From Spirochaetaceae bacterium (lineage in GTDB: Bacteria; Spirochaetota; Spirochaetia; SZUA-6; Bin103), in contig JAPPNY010000210.1 in the NCBI GenBank assembly GCA_028818385.1, forward strand, positions 1 through 64,000: a stretch of DNA of 64,000 bases. The letters run 5' to 3'. The notes under the pieces were generated by a model, which was not told the origin of the DNA, did no database searches, and saw nothing but the letters and a program-made list of their open reading frames with translations. Both the position numbers and the translations under genes were made by a program. Position 1 is the stretch's first letter. Each line of letters begins with the position of its first letter. Positions 56,283 through 64,000 of the stretch are shown in pieces.

Positions 56283-57518
56283 TCAGGCCAGCAACGAGGC
56301 CGGGTGGTTGTAGTCGCCGCGCGGGTGGCGGCAGTCGGTCCAGTACATGAAGTGCAGCACGTATCCGTCGACGGCGCCGTCGCGCACGGCGGTGATCTCC
56401 GCGCGCTTGTCTGCGGGAAGATCGGGGTCGCAGGCGATGATCTTGCGCCACACCAGCACCGGCACGCCTGCCGCTTCCCGCATCGCCGCGGCGGCGTCCA
56501 GGCCGTGTGGATGCGGCGGGGGCAGCGCTACCAGCGCGTCGACCAGCCCCTCCCGGCCCCAACGCTCGTACTCGACGTGAAAGCCGGCCGCCGGCTGATC
56601 GCTCGAGCGCCCGGTCCGGGCGTCGAACCGATGCACGCCGCCTGCGCCCATCCCCTGCGAGATCACGGGAGTGGCCCGACCGGCCCAGCCGTGGATGCCG
56701 TCGGTGCGCGCGTAGCCCAGCAGCGCGCGGCCGCGGCGCCGGGTTTCGGCGCTCACCGCCTGCACGAACCGGGTAAAGTGCTCGCCGTGCAGGGCGTACC
56801 ACGCGGCGGTATCGAACGGCTCGCGCAGTACGTCGACGCCGTATCGCTCCCTGAACTCCTCCACCACGCACGGGTTGAATCCGAAGCGGTGCGGCTGGTC
56901 ACCGGCCGCGGCGTCGCAGTGGCTGAAGAAGCCCAGGGCGATTCCGTCGACCCCGCGGTCGAGCGCCTCCCGAACCTCGGCGAGCCGCAGCTCGCGCAGG
57001 CGCGGATCGCCGTAGCAGGGGATCCCTTCCAGCCGCGTCCGCTGATCGCGGGACCACAGCCACAGGTCCCGGTCGAACAGCGGGGAGCCGCCCGGCCAGC
57101 TCTCCGCCGTGCACCAGACGCCGGGCAGGTCGAACACGCTGAAGTTGAGGATCAGGGCGACGCCGTGCCGGTGCGCGGCCCGTACGGCCGCCTCCAGCGT
57201 GTCGAAGCGCCGGCACTGCTCGCCCAGCCACGCCCAGTCGCCGGCTGTCCAGCCCTGCTCCTGCGGCTCGGCGCCGATGCGGAACCGCGGCGGCAGCGGC
57301 GGGTCTCCGGCCAGAGGCGTATGGGCGCTCGGGTAGGTGAGGGTGCCTCCGCAGTTGGCCTGCCACAGCACCGCGGCCACGCCGTGCCGGGCGCAGTCCT
57401 CGAACCACGCGTCGATGTGCCCTTCGGTAAGCGGCGTTGCGGCCGCCGCCGGCGTGCCATCGTCAGGCCAGCGGCGGGTGGCGTACAGGATGCTACCGTA
57501 GACGCGGATCACCACCAT
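56283..57518 (-). CDS. Unclassified TIM-barrel glycosidase-like protein, antisense within importer operon
   Basis: This 411-residue protein looks like a (beta/alpha)8 barrel of the hypothetical glycosyl hydrolase kinds. Strands include RHGVAAVLWQANCGG, RHGVALILNFSVFDLPG, VDGIALGFFSHCDAA and VDGYVLHFMYW. Acidic residues at strand ends (FVDALV not included) cannot be assigned as catalytic. No signal peptide. ATG 57518 gives the plausible opening MVVIRVYGSILYATRRW; the frame is open upstream but then overlaps the permease gene. It sits antisense between the binding protein and its permeases. Confidence 0.65.
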   Translation of the reverse strand: MVVIRVYGSILYATRRWPDDGTPAAAATPLTEGHIDAWFEDCARHGVAAVLWQANCGGTLTYPSAHTPLAGDPPLPPRFRIGAEPQEQGWTAGDWAWLGEQCRRFDTLEAAVRAAHRHGVALILNFSVFDLPGVWCTAESWPGGSPLFDRDLWLWSRDQRTRLEGIPCYGDPRLRELRLAEVREALDRGVDGIALGFFSHCDAAAGDQPHRFGFNPCVVEEFRERYGVDVLREPFDTAAWYALHGEHFTRFVQAVSAETRRRGRALLGYARTDGIHGWAGRATPVISQGMGAGGVHRFDARTGRSSDQPAAGFHVEYERWGREGLVDALVALPPPHPHGLDAAAAMREAAGVPVLVWRKIIACDPDLPADKRAEITAVRDGAVDGYVLHFMYWTDCRHPRGDYNHPASLLA

Positions 57519-57546
57519 CCAGATCGGAGGAGTGGAGAGCGCTGAG

Positions 57547-58515
57547 ATGGCGTTGGACACGGGCGAGGCGAGGGTAGCAGCGGTGGGAGGCCCCGCAAAG
57601 GGCCGCGCCCGCATCGACCGGATCACCCGGAGTTTCGGCCACGAGAAGTACCTCTACGTGATGACCGCCGTGGGAGTGGTCCTGGTCTTCCTGTTCAGCT
57701 ACCTGCCCATGTACGGCGTCCTGCTGGCGTTCAAGCGCTACGATTTCACCGCCGGCATCCTGGGTAGCCCCTGGGTGGGGTTTCACAACTTCGAGCTCTT
57801 CTTCAGGAACCCGTTCTTCTGGCGGCTCATCCGCAACACGGTGCTGCTCGGCTTCCTGTCCATCGTCTGGGGGTTCTGGCCACCGATCCTGCTGGCGCTG
57901 CTGCTCAACGAGGTGCGTTCGCCAGGCTACAAGCGCGCGGTGCAGACGATCACCTACCTGCCTCACTTCATCGCGGTCGTCGTGATCATCGGCATGCTCA
58001 AGGAGCTCCTGGCATACGACGGAGTGGTCAATCGCCTGGTGGCCGCACTGGGCGGCGAGCAGGTCAGCTACTTCGCCAAGCCGGGCTGGTTCCGCACCAT
58101 CTACATAGGATCCGGTGTCTGGCAGGGGATCGGCTTCAGCACGATCATCTACCTGGCGGCGCTCTCCGGGATCGATCCGGAGCTGTACGAGAGCTCCATC
58201 GTCGAGGGTGCGGGCCGCCTGCAGATGTCCCGATTCATCACCCTTCCGCACTTGCTGCCGTACGTCATGGTGCTCCTGATCCTGAGCACGGTCGGCATCA
58301 TCAACGTCGGCTTCGAGAAGGTGTTCCTGATGTACTCGCCGGCCACCTATGAAACCGCCGACGTGATCCAGACCTTCGTGTACCGTCTCGCGCTGGAGGG
58401 CGGGCAGTTCGCGTTCGGCACGGCGGTGGGGCTGTTCAACTCGGTCGTCAGCCTGATCTTCATGGTCGCGGTCAACCTGCTGGCCCGGCGCGTCGCCGGC
58501 CACAGCCTCTGGTAG
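57547..58515 (+). CDS. ABC sugar permease, LplB type, second system
   Basis: This 322-residue inner-membrane permease has six helices (from YVMTAVGVVLVFLFSYLPMYGV). The EAA docking loop is ESSIVEGAGRLQMSRFITLP. It is clearly related to the LplB protein of the first importer, with NTVLLGFLSIVWGFWPPILLALLLNEV in common style. ATG 57547 is preferred over GTG 57532 because GGAGAG lies 8 bases before it. The next permease follows 13 bases on. It should work with the binding protein across the antisense gene. Confidence 0.92.
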   Translation: MALDTGEARVAAVGGPAKGRARIDRITRSFGHEKYLYVMTAVGVVLVFLFSYLPMYGVLLAFKRYDFTAGILGSPWVGFHNFELFFRNPFFWRLIRNTVLLGFLSIVWGFWPPILLALLLNEVRSPGYKRAVQTITYLPHFIAVVVIIGMLKELLAYDGVVNRLVAALGGEQVSYFAKPGWFRTIYIGSGVWQGIGFSTIIYLAALSGIDPELYESSIVEGAGRLQMSRFITLPHLLPYVMVLLILSTVGIINVGFEKVFLMYSPATYETADVIQTFVYRLALEGGQFAFGTAVGLFNSVVSLIFMVAVNLLARRVAGHSLW

Positions 58516-58528
58516 GGATGGGCACGGG

Positions 58529-59440
58529 ATGCATGCAGGCGTGAAAGAGAAGCACCTGGCGCTTTTCCCGGTGACGCTGTTCGACTACGGCAACGTCGCG
58601 GTTCTGTTCCTGCTCGCTGCGTTGACCGTGTACCCGTTCATTCACATCGTGGCCGTGTCGTTGAGCGACGCCGCCGGGATCGCGAGCGGGGCCGTGGCGC
58701 TGTATCCGTCGGGGGTGAACATCGACGCCTATCGGTTCGTGTTCAGCGACGAGGGAATGGTGCGCGCCTACTACAACTCCCTGCGCTACGCAGCGATCGG
58801 GACCGTGATTTTCGTGGTGGCGACCTCGATCGTCGCCTATCCACTGGCGGTGCGGGGATTCTGGCTCAATCGGGGCGTGATGATCTTCCACGTGATCCCC
58901 ATGTTCTTCTCCGGCGGGCTCGTTCCCATGTACCTGGTGTACCGGTCGCTCGGCATGATCGACACCATGTGGGTGATGGTGCTGCCGGGCGCGATCGCGG
59001 TGTTCACCACCGTCGTCTTTCGCACCTACTTTCTCGGCCTGGGCACCGAGCTGCGCGAGGCAGCCCACATCGACGGCGCCAACGACATCTACATTCTGTT
59101 CCGGATCTATCTGCCCCTGTCGAAGCCGGTGGTCGCCTTCGGGGCGCTGTTTCAGATCGTATTGATCTGGAACGACTTCTTCCGGCCGCTGCTGTTCATG
59201 AACGACCAGGAACTGCAGCCGCTCACCCTGTTCCTGAGGCGCCTGTTGGTCGAGGTCGACGTCCAGTCGCTGCGCGAGCAGATGGAGCGCAGCATCATGG
59301 AGCGGGAGCGGCAGGAGCCCGTGCCGGTGCAGGCGTTCCAGGCGGCGTCGATCATCGTCTCGATCGTGCCGATCGTCTGCATCTATCCGTTCATCCAGCG
59401 CTACTTCGTGAAGGGCGCGTTGATCGGATCGCTGAAGTAG
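58529..59440 (+). CDS. ABC sugar permease, UgpE/LplC type, second system
   Basis: This 303-residue second permease subunit has helices including LLAALTVYPFIHIVAVSLS. The docking loop is REAAHIDGANDIYILFRIYLPLSKP, and the end is FIQRYFVKGALIGSLK, as in the first importer. Like that system, no ATPase gene is present. The stop is 18 bases from the convergent aldo/keto reductase stop. Confidence 0.92.
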   Translation: MHAGVKEKHLALFPVTLFDYGNVAVLFLLAALTVYPFIHIVAVSLSDAAGIASGAVALYPSGVNIDAYRFVFSDEGMVRAYYNSLRYAAIGTVIFVVATSIVAYPLAVRGFWLNRGVMIFHVIPMFFSGGLVPMYLVYRSLGMIDTMWVMVLPGAIAVFTTVVFRTYFLGLGTELREAAHIDGANDIYILFRIYLPLSKPVVAFGALFQIVLIWNDFFRPLLFMNDQELQPLTLFLRRLLVEVDVQSLREQMERSIMERERQEPVPVQAFQAASIIVSIVPIVCIYPFIQRYFVKGALIGSLK

Positions 59441-59458
59441 CGGACCGCCGGGCGGCGG

Positions 59459-60445
59459 TCAGGGCTCGTCGGGCGTCCATCCCTGCGGGCAGTCCTTGCG
59501 GACCGCCAGGCTGAGGCCGGACGAGCAGCGGTCCAGCTCCGCGGCCGCATCCGCGGGCAGCTCCCAGTCGGCGTCGCGGAAGTTCTGCCGGACCTGCTCG
59601 GGCGTGTCGGTACCGATGATGGCGGCGTTCACGACCGGCAGGCGCAGGCACCAGGCGGTGGCGACGCGGGTGGGGGTGGTGCCGCAGCGACGGGCGATGT
59701 CCAGGACGGCGTCGATCACGCGGCCGACCGCCGGGGTCATGGCGGCGCGGAAGTTGTACGGCCCGCGGTGCCATGAGGTGCCGGCCGGGGGCGGCCGGCC
59801 GTAACGGTAGCGGCCGGCCAGCAGGCCGATCGCCGTGGTTGCGAAGGCGGTGACGCCGATCCCGGCAGATTCGATGTCCGGCAGAAGATCCTCTTCGATT
59901 CGCCGGTCGAGCAGGCTGTAGCCCACCTGGTTGCAGACGTAGCTGACCCAGCCGCGCTCACGGCTGATCCGGGCCGACTCCAACACCTGAGCCGCGCTGA
60001 AGTTGCTCACGCCGGGATAGCGTACTTTCCCCTGGCTCACCAGGCGTTCGAACGCGGACAGCGTCTCGTCGAGCGGCGTGTCCGGGTCGGGGAAGTGGCA
60101 GAGGTAGCAGTCGATGTAATCGGTGTCCAGGCGCCGCAGGCTCGCCTCGCAGGCGCGCAGGATGTAGTCGCGCTTCAGGCCTCCGGCGGGCGCGTCCGGC
60201 ATCGGCGAGCCCACCTTGGTAGTGACGACGAAGCGGTCCCGCTGCCCCCTGACCGCCGCGCCGACGATCCGCTCGGAGCGGCCGGTGCCGTAGAAGTCGG
60301 CGCAGTCCAGGAAGTTGCAGCCGTGCTCGGCGGCGGCGTGGATGGTCGCGATGCCGGTGGCCTCGTCCGGTTCGCTGCGGAACACGGTGCCCAGGCAGAG
60401 CCGGGAGACACGGAAGTCCGAGGTGCCCAGGCGCGTGTACTGCAC
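59459..60445 (-). CDS. Aldo/keto reductase, second
   Basis: This 328-residue NADPH-dependent reductase has its tetrad at Asp47 and Tyr52 (NFLDCADFYGTG), Lys77 (VVTTKVGS) and His117 (YLCHFPDPD). GVSNFSAAQVLES and NAAIIGTDTPEQ are the typical barrel and cofactor blocks. It resembles the L-fucose/galactose dehydrogenase-like branch more than the first copy does, but substrate cannot be fixed. It lies 18 bases downstream of the TIM-barrel gene on the same strand, so it is in that operon. Confidence 0.9.
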   Translation of the reverse strand: MQYTRLGTSDFRVSRLCLGTVFRSEPDEATGIATIHAAAEHGCNFLDCADFYGTGRSERIVGAAVRGQRDRFVVTTKVGSPMPDAPAGGLKRDYILRACEASLRRLDTDYIDCYLCHFPDPDTPLDETLSAFERLVSQGKVRYPGVSNFSAAQVLESARISRERGWVSYVCNQVGYSLLDRRIEEDLLPDIESAGIGVTAFATTAIGLLAGRYRYGRPPPAGTSWHRGPYNFRAAMTPAVGRVIDAVLDIARRCGTTPTRVATAWCLRLPVVNAAIIGTDTPEQVRQNFRDADWELPADAAAELDRCSSGLSLAVRKDCPQGWTPDEP

Positions 60446-60463
60446 GGCTGTCGTCCGTCGCGG

Positions 60464-61660
60464 TCAGGTCGCCAGACCGGCCGCGCGCAGCGCGGGCGCG
60501 ATCCAGCCGACGCAGCGGGCGGGCGCCTCGGCGTAGTTGTAGAACCCGACCGCATGGGCGCCGGCATCTGCCACGGCACGCACGCTGTCGACCATCGCCT
60601 GCTCGGTGACGATCGGCGCCCCGTACTGCGGGCCGCCGTAGAAGCCCATGCGGAGCAGCACGATCAGCTCCTGGCCACAGCCGAGCCCGGCGCGGGCGTC
60701 GCGGGCGATCTGTGCCGTCCGGTCCGGCGGCTGGCCGTACGCGCCTCCCATCACCAGTTGAACCGACGGATCGGCCGAGCCCATCAGCCGCACGCCGTGC
60801 GGCTCGGCCTCGCGCCTGAACTCCTGCAGGAGTCGCGCCTCGTTCGCTTGCAGCGAGCGCTCGTAATCGTCCAGCTCCGGGTGCAGGCGGCCGAATGCCG
60901 CACGCGTATCGGGCCGATCGCCGGGCACGTCCGGCGCGACCGCCAGGTATGCCTCCAGGTGATCGCGTATCGCCGCCCGCAGCGCGGCCGCGTCGACGCC
61001 GTCCCGCTCCGCGCCGGCCATGTCCTCCGGGTTGAACGACACGTCCAGCAAGGCGGTCTCCAGATCGCGCAGGTGCGTCCCCTGCCGCTCGTGGTGATGG
61101 CCGCCGACCCAGGGGCCGCCGTGGGCGCGTGAGCGGTAGTCGGCCGCCTCCAGCATGATCGTGTCCAGCGGATAACGGGAGGACAGGTCGCGGATCACGC
61201 CGCGCGCGAACGCCGCCGCCGTGGGGTGGCCGGGCGTGAGCGCGTGCGGGTAGCTGTCGCCGAACGCGTTGTGGATGGTCAGCTCCGGGTGGGCCAGGCC
61301 GATGCGCGAGTTGTGCAGCAGCACCGTCCACGAGCACATCCGCAGTCCGGCGCGCGCAGCCGCCTGGCAGATGTCGCCGAACAGGTCGCGCCCGTTGCTG
61401 ACGGCGGCGATCCGCGGCGTGAGCCCCTCGGGGTAGCACGCCGGGTCGGGACGGTAGTAGGCGACCCCGTCCTCCAGCATGTGCACCTTGCGGCGCGGGT
61501 TGTGGGGATAGAAGAAGAAGCCGGCGTGGTAGAGGCTGGCGACCGCCAGGTGGGTGACGCCGAGGTCGCGGGCGCGGCCGACGAGATCCTCGATTCCTTC
61601 GTCGACGAAGTCCCACGGATAGCAGAACAGGTAGGCGGCGCGCAGGTTGGCCGGGCTCAT
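60464..61660 (-). CDS. Unclassified TIM-barrel-like protein
   Basis: This 398-residue protein starts MSPANLRAAYLFCYPWDFVDEGIEDLVGRARDLGVTHLAVASLYH. It has barrel-like strands AGLRMCSWTVLLHNSRIG, YPLDTIMLEAADYRSRAHGG and GAHAVGFYNYAEAP. I recognise no family. It may be a hydrolase or isomerase for an unusual glycan. ATG 61660 overlaps the stop of the enolase-superfamily gene (ATGA), with GAGGGGG before it, so they are coupled. It is the middle gene of an operon ending in the aldo/keto reductase. Confidence 0.65.
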   Translation of the reverse strand: MSPANLRAAYLFCYPWDFVDEGIEDLVGRARDLGVTHLAVASLYHAGFFFYPHNPRRKVHMLEDGVAYYRPDPACYPEGLTPRIAAVSNGRDLFGDICQAAARAGLRMCSWTVLLHNSRIGLAHPELTIHNAFGDSYPHALTPGHPTAAAFARGVIRDLSSRYPLDTIMLEAADYRSRAHGGPWVGGHHHERQGTHLRDLETALLDVSFNPEDMAGAERDGVDAAALRAAIRDHLEAYLAVAPDVPGDRPDTRAAFGRLHPELDDYERSLQANEARLLQEFRREAEPHGVRLMGSADPSVQLVMGGAYGQPPDRTAQIARDARAGLGCGQELIVLLRMGFYGGPQYGAPIVTEQAMVDSVRAVADAGAHAVGFYNYAEAPARCVGWIAPALRAAGLAT

Positions 61661-62772
61661 GCCGCCGCCCCCTCGATCGGCGCGCTGTAGTGAGCCAGGG
61701 CATCCCGGTCCAGCTCGATCCCCAGGCCCGGAGCGTCCGGCACCACAAGCAGGCCGTCCTCGAACGGGATCGGATCGACGATCAGGTCGTCCTCGCGCAG
61801 CAGGCTGCCGATGATGTCGCACGGCAGCTCGCACCCGGCCGCCGCCGCGGCGTGCACGCTCGACATGTCGCGCACCCCCAGGTCGACGCCGGTGCCGCGC
61901 CAGGTCGGCAGCCCAGCCTTGCGCGTGAGGGTCGCCCACTCCACGAACTCCTTGAGGGGGCCGAGGAGGTTGTAGCAATCGGCGGCCTCCGCGCGGACCG
62001 CCGGCAGCAGGTCGGTGATCGAGGTCAGGTGCAGCGCCACCGGCTGCGGTATGGTCCCGCGCACCTCGGCGTACCAGTCAACGCGGTCCTGCGGCATGGG
62101 ACTCTCGAAGGTGACGCGGTCCAGGCCGTCCAGCGAGCGCGACACCTCGCGCGTGCCCTCCGGATGGTGGAACCGTTCGTTGGGGTCGAGCACGATCGGG
62201 AAGTGCGGGGCCACCTCGCGAACGGCCGCCACGCGCTCCGCGATCGGGTCGCCGAGCGCGCACTTCATCTTCATGCCCCGGAAGCCCAAATCGAGTCCCG
62301 TCTGCGCCCGCGCGGCGGTGTCTTCCGGCGTCCCGCGGCCCATCCAGAAGTCCACCGGGACGCGGTCGATCTTCTTGCCGCCCAGCAGGTGGTGGACCGG
62401 CACGCCCAGGTGCCTGCCGAGCAGGTCGAGCCACGCCATCTCGTACGCTTCGTAGATGATGTAGGACTCGTAGTCGTCCGAGTGGGGCAGCGGCAGGTTG
62501 CCGACCGGCAGGTCGATCAGCTCCTTGCCGATCATCAGGTCGGCCTGCTCGCGCAACGGGCCGTACAGGTCGCCGCGGCGCGGTTCACCCAGCCCGACCA
62601 AGCCGCTGTCGGCCTCCAGCTCGATGATCCACTTGGGGAACTCCCAGAAGTTCAGCGAGCGGCCGGTCACCGGGTCGGGCGCGCACAGCTTGTCGTCCAC
62701 CCCTTCCGAGTGCACGACGCCCGGCCGCATCGGCACCACAACTTGGTGGATCCGCACGTCGACGATCTTCAT
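61657..62772 (-). CDS. Enolase-superfamily protein with changed third metal site
   Basis: This 371-residue protein is of the mandelate racemase/muconate lactonising fold. The K-x-K motif is GMKMKCA (Lys168, Lys170), with metal ligands Asp196 (VLDPNE) and Glu223 (TFESP). Where the third acid ligand is usual, at the next strand end, I read ALHLTSI, with His248 and no Glu/Asp. The enzyme may use His or water there, or have a different reaction. Relatives with K-x-K often dehydrate or epimerise sugar acids. It is the second gene of an operon with TIM-barrel-like proteins on both sides. Confidence 0.8.
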   Translation of the reverse strand: MKIVDVRIHQVVVPMRPGVVHSEGVDDKLCAPDPVTGRSLNFWEFPKWIIELEADSGLVGLGEPRRGDLYGPLREQADLMIGKELIDLPVGNLPLPHSDDYESYIIYEAYEMAWLDLLGRHLGVPVHHLLGGKKIDRVPVDFWMGRGTPEDTAARAQTGLDLGFRGMKMKCALGDPIAERVAAVREVAPHFPIVLDPNERFHHPEGTREVSRSLDGLDRVTFESPMPQDRVDWYAEVRGTIPQPVALHLTSITDLLPAVRAEAADCYNLLGPLKEFVEWATLTRKAGLPTWRGTGVDLGVRDMSSVHAAAAAGCELPCDIIGSLLREDDLIVDPIPFEDGLLVVPDAPGLGIELDRDALAHYSAPIEGAAA

Positions 62773-62816
62773 TGCTCAGTCTCCGGTTGCAGGGGTCGTC
62801 GAGCCTTCGAGCGCCG

Positions 62817-64000
62817 TCATGGCGACACCGGGGTCTGCCAGGTGCCGTCGAAGTCGGGCGATCCGAGGATGCGGTAGCGCTCGCCCGGCAGGTCGAACTC
62901 GGCGGCGATGCCGCAGGCGAACTCCGTGCGCTGCAGCGTGCCGTCCGGAGAGAGCAGCCGGTGGGCGGTCATCTCCGACAGGGCGATCGAGCGGTAGAAC
63001 GCGCGCCACGTTCGCAGCCACTCGAGTGCGCGTGCCGTGCGGCCGCTCCGCCAGTCGGCGACCGGGACCGGGTAGCCGTCACGCGGCGACAGCATCCAGT
63101 TCCAGGACGGCGGCGCCCCATACATCAGCTCGTAGAGCCGGTGCGAGCGGCTGGGGAACCAGTCGTAGAACGCTCCCTGGCCGGGGTCGCCCGAGAAGCC
63201 GGACATGCAGCAGTCATGGAACACGAGCTGGCACAACGGGATCGGCTCGCCCACCGGCCGATGCTCGGCGGCCTCGTCCTCCACGCGGGCGCTCAGCCGG
63301 TGGCCGCTCCAGTCCGTAAAGAAGAAGTGGTCGCAGTGCGGGATGGCCCAGAACTGGCGCAGCTCACCGGCCGGGATGATCCCCCGCCGGCGCGTCTCGT
63401 CGAAACAGGCCTGCTGGTGCTCGAACACCTGCCGGCGCGTCACCGGATGATCAGGCGAGAAGTTGCGCGGCGGAATGCTCGCCGCCGTGTAGCCGTCGAA
63501 GTAAAGCACGTCGAAGGGGAGGCCTCGCTCCTCCAGGCCGTCCAGCGCCGCAGAGGTGATCGCGAGCGCCGCGTGGGTGCCGAGATGGTCCGAGCGGGAT
63601 CCGTCGGCGTTCACCGCCCAGAACGACTCGTCATAGCCCGTGACGCCGGGGCTCTGCTCGCACGGGCGTATGAACCCCTGCGTGAGGCAGCCCAGCCCGC
63701 GCGCGCGGTTGGCGAAGTCGACCATCGGCGCCCAGCCGCCGTCCCCCGGCTCGTCGACCAGGAACGCCTGGTGGTTCTGGATCGGCGGCCGCCCGTCCGG
63801 GCCGCCCCACTTCGGGTAGAACAGGTTGACGCCGATGCCCTGGCTCCGTAGCCGGCGGAGGTCGGCCAGCACCCGCTCCGCGTCCGCGCCGTTCCACTCC
63901 GTCCAGCGGAACAGGACGTTGCCGGTGTAATCCCGGATGCGGGGCGATTCGTCCGCCTTCTCCTCCAGGGTTCGCACCAGTCCCTGCCTCTGCGCGGCGG
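62817..64000 (-). CDS. Unclassified TIM-barrel glycosidase-like protein, 5' end outside window
   Basis: The visible part, 386 residues from GTG 63977, looks like a (beta/alpha)8 glycosidase of the DUF5696 or related unassigned types. Blocks are GIGVNLFYPKWGGPDG, YDESFWAVNADGSRSDHLGTH, DVLYFDGYTAASIPPRN and EPIPLCQLVFHDC. The Asp of YFDGY and a Glu in GIIPAGELRQFW are possible catalytic acids. The frame stays open from 63977 to the window edge, so the true start is probably further upstream. It ends 44 bases before the enolase-family gene, probably in one operon. Confidence 0.65.
   Translation of the reverse strand, partial: AAQRQGLVRTLEEKADESPRIRDYTGNVLFRWTEWNGADAERVLADLRRLRSQGIGVNLFYPKWGGPDGRPPIQNHQAFLVDEPGDGGWAPMVDFANRARGLGCLTQGFIRPCEQSPGVTGYDESFWAVNADGSRSDHLGTHAALAITSAALDGLEERGLPFDVLYFDGYTAASIPPRNFSPDHPVTRRQVFEHQQACFDETRRRGIIPAGELRQFWAIPHCDHFFFTDWSGHRLSARVEDEAAEHRPVGEPIPLCQLVFHDCCMSGFSGDPGQGAFYDWFPSRSHRLYELMYGAPPSWNWMLSPRDGYPVPVADWRSGRTARALEWLRTWRAFYRSIALSEMTAHRLLSPDGTLQRTEFACGIAAEFDLPGERYRILGSPDFDGTWQTPVSP

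Noticed and set aside
1..64000. CRISPR array, tRNA or rRNA genes, complete insertion sequence or prophage
   Set aside because: I looked for regularly spaced repeats, tRNA-like cloverleaf ends and transposase or integrase motifs and saw none that I could support by eye.

Overview
The window is high-GC bacterial DNA, densely packed on both strands. Two solute-binding proteins begin with a short signal peptide that runs into a Gly/Glu-rich tail (for example AAGETEG), a pattern often seen in Spirochaetota transporters. Each is paired with LplB-type and UgpE-type permeases, and a MalG/GH13/GH57 starch module is also present. I therefore read the DNA as a Spirochaetota-like heterotroph, possibly an uncultured marine or host-associated lineage. 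This rests on protein style alone, since there is no rRNA or housekeeping marker in the window.

Layout. 0-3.4 kb: edge Phd-type antitoxin, DUF4143 ATPase, aldo/keto reductase, ThuA-like protein. 3.5-6.2 kb: small antitoxin-like gene, then two five-bladed-propeller glycosidase-like genes. 6.2-9.2 kb: ankyrin-repeat protein and a second DUF4143 ATPase with strong palindromes at its 5' end. 9.2-12.3 kb: membrane protein, Tm-1-like UPF0261 protein and PEP-hydrolase-like TIM barrel as one operon, plus an orphan antitoxin. 12.3-18.7 kb: four-gene polysaccharide operon (Gfo/Idh/MocA, enolase-superfamily, GHL6-type hydrolase, GH51 arabinofuranosidase). 18.9-21.0 kb: a PfkB sugar kinase between two toxin-antitoxin modules (RelBE-like and DUF433/DUF5615). 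21.0-26.3 kb: sulfatase and a complete ABC sugar importer lacking only its ATPase. 26.3-30.2 kb: an AAA/PD-(D/E)XK protein, an Eis-like acetyltransferase and an orphan MalG-like permease. 30.2-35.1 kb: GH13 amylase with one frameshift, coupled to a secreted GH57 enzyme. 35.1-38.4 kb: broken AbiE system, cytidine deaminase, antitoxin stub, Cys-rich unknown, Fic protein. 38.5-42.4 kb: HlyD-like lipoprotein and FtsX-type permease. 42.4-47 kb: amidohydrolase, ceramidase-like protein, and gene remnants (frameshifted nucleotidyltransferase, McrC tail, ceramidase tail) around an intact NUDIX gene. 47-54.5 kb: DUF2164, an unknown protein, Uma2 nuclease-like protein, HpcH aldolase, two sialidase-like proteins, and a head-to-head pair of distant paralogues of unknown function. 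54.5-64 kb: second sugar importer, split by an antisense TIM-barrel gene, then aldo/keto reductase, enolase-superfamily protein and two more unclassified TIM-barrel-like proteins.

The economy is uptake and dismantling of complex, often acidic or sulfated glycans. Importers bring in oligosaccharides, and glycosidase-like, sulfatase, dehydratase, oxidoreductase, kinase and aldolase genes process them. Between these modules sit many toxin-antitoxin, defence-related and nuclease-like genes in various stages of decay.

The most interesting items are: (1) the divergent paralogue pair at 52.5-54.5 kb; (2) four divergent gene pairs whose start codons are only 17-28 bases apart; (3) accessory genes with -10-like boxes about 7-10 bases before the start codon, suggesting leaderless mRNAs; (4) recurrent decay scars; and (5) a sugar kinase held between two toxin-antitoxin modules.
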